Of a DNA stretch of 64,000 nucleotides, positions 61,244 to 64,000 are shown one piece after another. The stretch spans positions 348,598-412,597 of the forward strand of contig NZ_JANINP010000002.1 of NCBI RefSeq assembly GCF_024508665.1. Reading direction: 5' to 3'. Position numbers and translations under genes: made by a program. The notes under the pieces are model-generated. The model did not search any database, was not told where the DNA came from, and was given only the letters and a program-made list of their open reading frames with translations. Each line of letters begins with the position of its first letter. The stretch's first letter is position 1. The stretch is from Sphingomonas sp. (GTDB taxonomy: Bacteria > Pseudomonadota > Alphaproteobacteria > Sphingomonadales > Sphingomonadaceae).

Positions 61244-62967
61244 CAGCGGGCGTCCGATTTGATCATGTCACGCACCGCCAGCGCGGCGCGCGTCGGGTTG
61301 TCGCGGGTGAAACCGCGGACCATCCCGATCCGGTCGTCGAAATTCTGCGCGCTTTCGAGCGCGTCGATACTCACCGGCTGGCCGTTGGGGCCGCTGCCGG
61401 TGCCGGCCATCATCGGCGAGCCGATCCCGAAGGTCGCGTTGAGATCGCGTCCGGCCGCACCGCGCCCGGTATCCTCGCGCTTCTTCATCAGCGCCTTGGA
61501 CAGTGGGCGGACGCCGAGCATCAGCACCAGCAGCGCGATGACGATCGCGGTGACGTTGCGCAGCACCATCGCCAGCCAGCCGCTTTCATACCAGGGCTGG
61601 CCACCGCCGAGATCGGGCGCGGCGGCGAAGCGGCGGCTGATCACGGTGACCTGGTCGCCGCGCGCCGCGTTGGCGCCGACCGCGGAGTTCACCAATTGGG
61701 TGATCTGCTGCATCTCGACCGGCGAGCGCGGCTTCGACCCTTCGACATCGCGCAGCACGACCGCCACCGACAGGCGCCGGAGCGCGCCGGGGGCGTTGCG
61801 GGTGACCGAGACTTCGCGGCCGAGATCATAGGCGCGGGCATAAGAATCGGATGCCTTGTTCGCGTCGGGCATCACCGGCGAGGCGGCGGCACCGGCGGCG
61901 GCGGCAGGCGCAGCCGGAGCTCCGGCCGCCGGCGTAGCGCCGGGCGCAGGCGTCGGCGTGGGCGTCGGCGTCGCCACCGTGGTCGGCGGCGGCGGGGTGT
62001 TGGATAATGCGCCCGGGATACCGCCCGGCGCTTGCGCGCTGGGAGCGTCCTTGTTGGTCCAATTGCCCTGCTCGGCACGCAGCGCGCCCGACTTGTCGTA
62101 ACTTTCGCGCGTCGAGCTGGTGTCGTCGAGATTGACGTCGGCGGTCACTTCGGCGGTGAAATTGCCCGCGCCGACCAAAGGCGTCAGCAGCTGGGTCAGC
62201 TGTTCGCGATATTTCTGTTCGACCTGGCGCTGGTAGCGCACCGCGGCGTCGTTGCTGTCGCTGCCGGCGCCGGGTTTGGACAGCAAAGCGCCCATCTGGT
62301 CGACGATGGTGACGTCGTCGGGCTTCATCCCCGGCACCGACGAGGCGACGAGGTTGACGATCGACGAGACCTGCGCGTCGCTCAAGGCGCGTCCGGCCTG
62401 GAGCTTGACGATGACGCTGGCCGACGGCGCGGCATTGTCGCGTACGAACACGGTGTTTTCCGGCACGGCGAGATGGACGCGCGCTTCGGCGACGGCATCG
62501 ATATCCTGGATCGAGCGGGCAAGCTCGGTCTCGCGCGCCTGGCGGAGGCGTTCGCCTTCCACCGCGCGGCTGACCCCCATCGGCAGATTGTCGAGGATCG
62601 CATAGCCGCCCGGCGCCGCCTTTGGCAGGCCCTGGCCCGCCAGCAGCATTCGCGCCTTGGAATAATCGTCCTCGTTGACGGTCAGCGCGTCGGTCGCCTC
62701 GTCGATCCGGCCGGTGATCCCGCCGGTCTTGAGCGCGGCCATGACCTGCGCCTTGTCGCTGTCGGGCAAGCCGGTGAACAGGGTCTTCTGCGTCGGCGTC
62801 GACAGCATGAACCAGGCGAGCGCGGCGGACGCGATCAGCCCGACCATCAGGATCATCGGCAAGCTGCGGCGGATCGCCGGCTGCGCGAGCATGCCTTGGA
62901 CCTGCTTCAGCGGGTTGGCGAAGCGCTCGGTCGCGAGCGGCGATGTCTGTGTAAGTTCGTTGCTCAT
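61243..62967 (-). CDS. fliF: Flagellar MS-ring protein FliF
   Basis: A 574-residue inner-membrane protein that builds the MS ring. It has a first membrane segment near 38-58, ring-building motifs in the periplasmic part (TGLPDSDKAQVMAALKTGGI, then ELARSIQDIDAVAEARVHLA), a long Pro/Ala/Thr-rich insert (about 325-370, including TPTPTPTPAPGATPAAGAPA), a second membrane segment near 465-485 and a cytoplasmic tail that binds FliG. It starts 8 bp after fliE, with fliG directly following. Confidence 0.96.
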   Translation of the reverse strand: MSNELTQTSPLATERFANPLKQVQGMLAQPAIRRSLPMILMVGLIASAALAWFMLSTPTQKTLFTGLPDSDKAQVMAALKTGGITGRIDEATDALTVNEDDYSKARMLLAGQGLPKAAPGGYAILDNLPMGVSRAVEGERLRQARETELARSIQDIDAVAEARVHLAVPENTVFVRDNAAPSASVIVKLQAGRALSDAQVSSIVNLVASSVPGMKPDDVTIVDQMGALLSKPGAGSDSNDAAVRYQRQVEQKYREQLTQLLTPLVGAGNFTAEVTADVNLDDTSSTRESYDKSGALRAEQGNWTNKDAPSAQAPGGIPGALSNTPPPPTTVATPTPTPTPAPGATPAAGAPAAPAAAAGAAASPVMPDANKASDSYARAYDLGREVSVTRNAPGALRRLSVAVVLRDVEGSKPRSPVEMQQITQLVNSAVGANAARGDQVTVISRRFAAAPDLGGGQPWYESGWLAMVLRNVTAIVIALLVLMLGVRPLSKALMKKREDTGRGAAGRDLNATFGIGSPMMAGTGSGPNGQPVSIDALESAQNFDDRIGMVRGFTRDNPTRAALAVRDMIKSDAR

Positions 62968-62975
62968 GGCCTATC

Positions 62976-63344
62976 TCACACCGGCATGCTCATGATGTCC
63001 TTGTAGGCGGACAAGAGCTTGTTCCTGACTTGCAAGGTCGCTTCGAAGCTGACCGACGCCTCCTGGCGGGCCAGCATCACCTTGGCGATGTCGATCGTCT
63101 CGCCGCGTTCATAGGCGGCGGAGATGTCGGACGCGCGGTTCTGGCTGTCGTTGACGCTGTTGAGCGCGCTGGTCAGCGAGTCCGCGAAGCTCGCGGGCCC
63201 GGCCGGCTGGACCGTGGCGGGCGCCGCCGTCGGCCCCGCCGCCCCGGCCCGCGCCAGCGCCGTATTGCGTTCCAGGATCTGCGCGCGCAGCGCCATCACC
63301 CGGTCGACGCTCATCGCGCCGCCAATGCCGTTGATGCCGCTCAT
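62976..63344 (-). CDS. fliE: Flagellar hook-basal body protein FliE
   Basis: A 122-residue export substrate that joins the MS ring to the rod. The C-terminal block (TIDIAKVMLARQEASVSFEA followed by QVRNKLLSAYKDIMSMPV) is the FliE signature; the N-terminal part is Ala/Pro-rich. I take the ATG at 63344, which overlaps the stop of the regulator gene (ATGA); a GTG six bases earlier is possible. It is the first structural gene of the fli run. Confidence 0.94.
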   Translation of the reverse strand: MSGINGIGGAMSVDRVMALRAQILERNTALARAGAAGPTAAPATVQPAGPASFADSLTSALNSVNDSQNRASDISAAYERGETIDIAKVMLARQEASVSFEATLQVRNKLLSAYKDIMSMPV

Positions 63345-64000
63345 GCCCACATCCTCGTGATATCCTCACCCTGCTCGCGCGCTCTCGCGAGGCGGTAGCG
63401 CAGCGTGCGTTCGGAAATGCCGAGCCGGCGCGCGGTCTCGATCCGGCTGCCGCCGCACGCGGCGAGCGTTTCGCGGATCGCCTGGAACTCGCTGAACTGG
63501 ACGACATTGGCGAGCGTGTCGGCGTTGCGCGCCGGAACCGGGTCGGCCTTCGGCTCGGGACGGCGATCGAACACGATATGGCTGGCGCTGATCGTATCGC
63601 CGGCAGCGAACAGCAAGGCGCGCTGGATCACGTTCTCGAGCTCGCGGACATTGCCGGGCCAGTCATGCGCCATCAGCGCGTCGACCGCGCCCTGGTCGGG
63701 CCAGGGGATCGACTGGCGCGTGCCCGAATGGCGCAGGATCATCGCCGCGGCGAGCGCGGGAATGTCCTGCGGGCGGTCGGCCAGCGCGCGCGTGGCCAGC
63801 GGGAATACCGACAGGCGGTAGTAAAGGTCAGAGCGGAAGCGGCCGGCGGCGACTTCGCTCTGCAGGTCGCGGTTGGCGCAGGCGATGATGCGGACGTCGA
63901 TCGGGATCGGCGTCGACGCGCCGATCGGGATGACTTCGCGCTCCTGCAGCACGCGGAGCAATTTGGCCTGGAGCTGGAGCGGCATCTCGGCGATCTCGTC
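63341..64000 (-). CDS. FlbD/FleQ-type sigma-54-dependent activator, C-terminal part
   Basis: The gene enters from the right edge; about 219 C-terminal residues are visible. The end of the AAA+ domain is clear: DEIAEMPLQLQAKLLRVLQE, then RIIACANRDL (sensor 1), FRSDLYYRLSVFPL and WPGNVRELENVIQRAL (sensor 2). A Fis-type helix-turn-helix follows (ETARRLGISERTLRYRLARA). Its place just ahead of fliE and its type fit FlbD, the sigma-54 activator of class II/III flagellar genes in alphaproteobacteria. No receiver domain can be judged because the N-terminus is outside the window. I saw no clean sigma-54 promoter (GG-N10-GC) within the packed fli genes. Confidence 0.92.
   Translation of the reverse strand, partial: DEIAEMPLQLQAKLLRVLQEREVIPIGASTPIPIDVRIIACANRDLQSEVAAGRFRSDLYYRLSVFPLATRALADRPQDIPALAAAMILRHSGTRQSIPWPDQGAVDALMAHDWPGNVRELENVIQRALLFAAGDTISASHIVFDRRPEPKADPVPARNADTLANVVQFSEFQAIRETLAACGGSRIETARRLGISERTLRYRLARAREQGEDITRMWA

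Overview
The window reads as chromosomal DNA of a GC-rich alphaproteobacterium, most likely a sphingomonad. Supporting signs are a TonB-dependent receptor in a sugar locus, a very large autotransporter, a MoxR/DUF58/SpoIIM/RDD operon, an argH-small lipoprotein-lysA cluster and a long fli operon headed by a FlbD-like sigma-54 activator. This placement is inferred from gene content and base composition; no marker gene is present. I see no rRNA, tRNA, CRISPR array, transposase or prophage. One gene is cut by the left edge and one by the right.

Layout. (1) 1-4181: the end of a XoxF/ethanol-type PQQ dehydrogenase, followed in overlapping reading frames by a lipoprotein cytochrome c, a YVTN beta-propeller lipoprotein and a XoxJ-like binding protein. 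Two further cytochromes c converge on it. (2) 4245-5432: a secreted S53 (sedolisin) peptidase. (3) 5602-15061: a carbohydrate locus with GH130, a TonB-dependent receptor, a LacI regulator, beta-phosphoglucomutase, a GH65 phosphorylase and an MFS transporter. Two near-identical 14-bp palindromes, one before the receptor and one between GH65 and MFS, look like operators of the LacI protein. (4) 15171-23765: a 2864-residue autotransporter built on about eight 780-bp repeats. (5) 24179-29055: a degenerate HtrA-like protein coupled to a ClC channel, a CaiB-type CoA-transferase and a K+-channel-like protein. (6) 29086-34252: an M28 carboxypeptidase-like enzyme, a second LacI regulator and a second MFS transporter.

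(7) 34413-40717: a six-gene operon, DUF4129-DUF4350-MoxR-DUF58-SpoIIM-RDD. (8) 40794-47958: a PilZ protein, a TlpA-like lipoprotein, then argH, a small lipoprotein, lysA, a short siroheme-synthase-like gene, a ZntB/CorA-like transporter and a D-cysteine desulfhydrase-like PLP enzyme. (9) 47972-64000, all on the minus strand: flbD-like activator, fliE F G H I J K L M N O P Q R, flhB, fliD, fliS and a response regulator. This covers the MS ring, switch, export ATPase, export gate, filament cap and its chaperone; flagellin and the rod, hook and stator genes are not here.

Two families of palindromic intergenic repeats are scattered through the window. One is a CCCTCCCC-type element at five places, including between moxR and DUF58 and inside the fli operon. 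The other is a REP-like inverted pair at two places. In fliR and fliI the apparent Shine-Dalgarno sequence lies inside the repeat hairpin.
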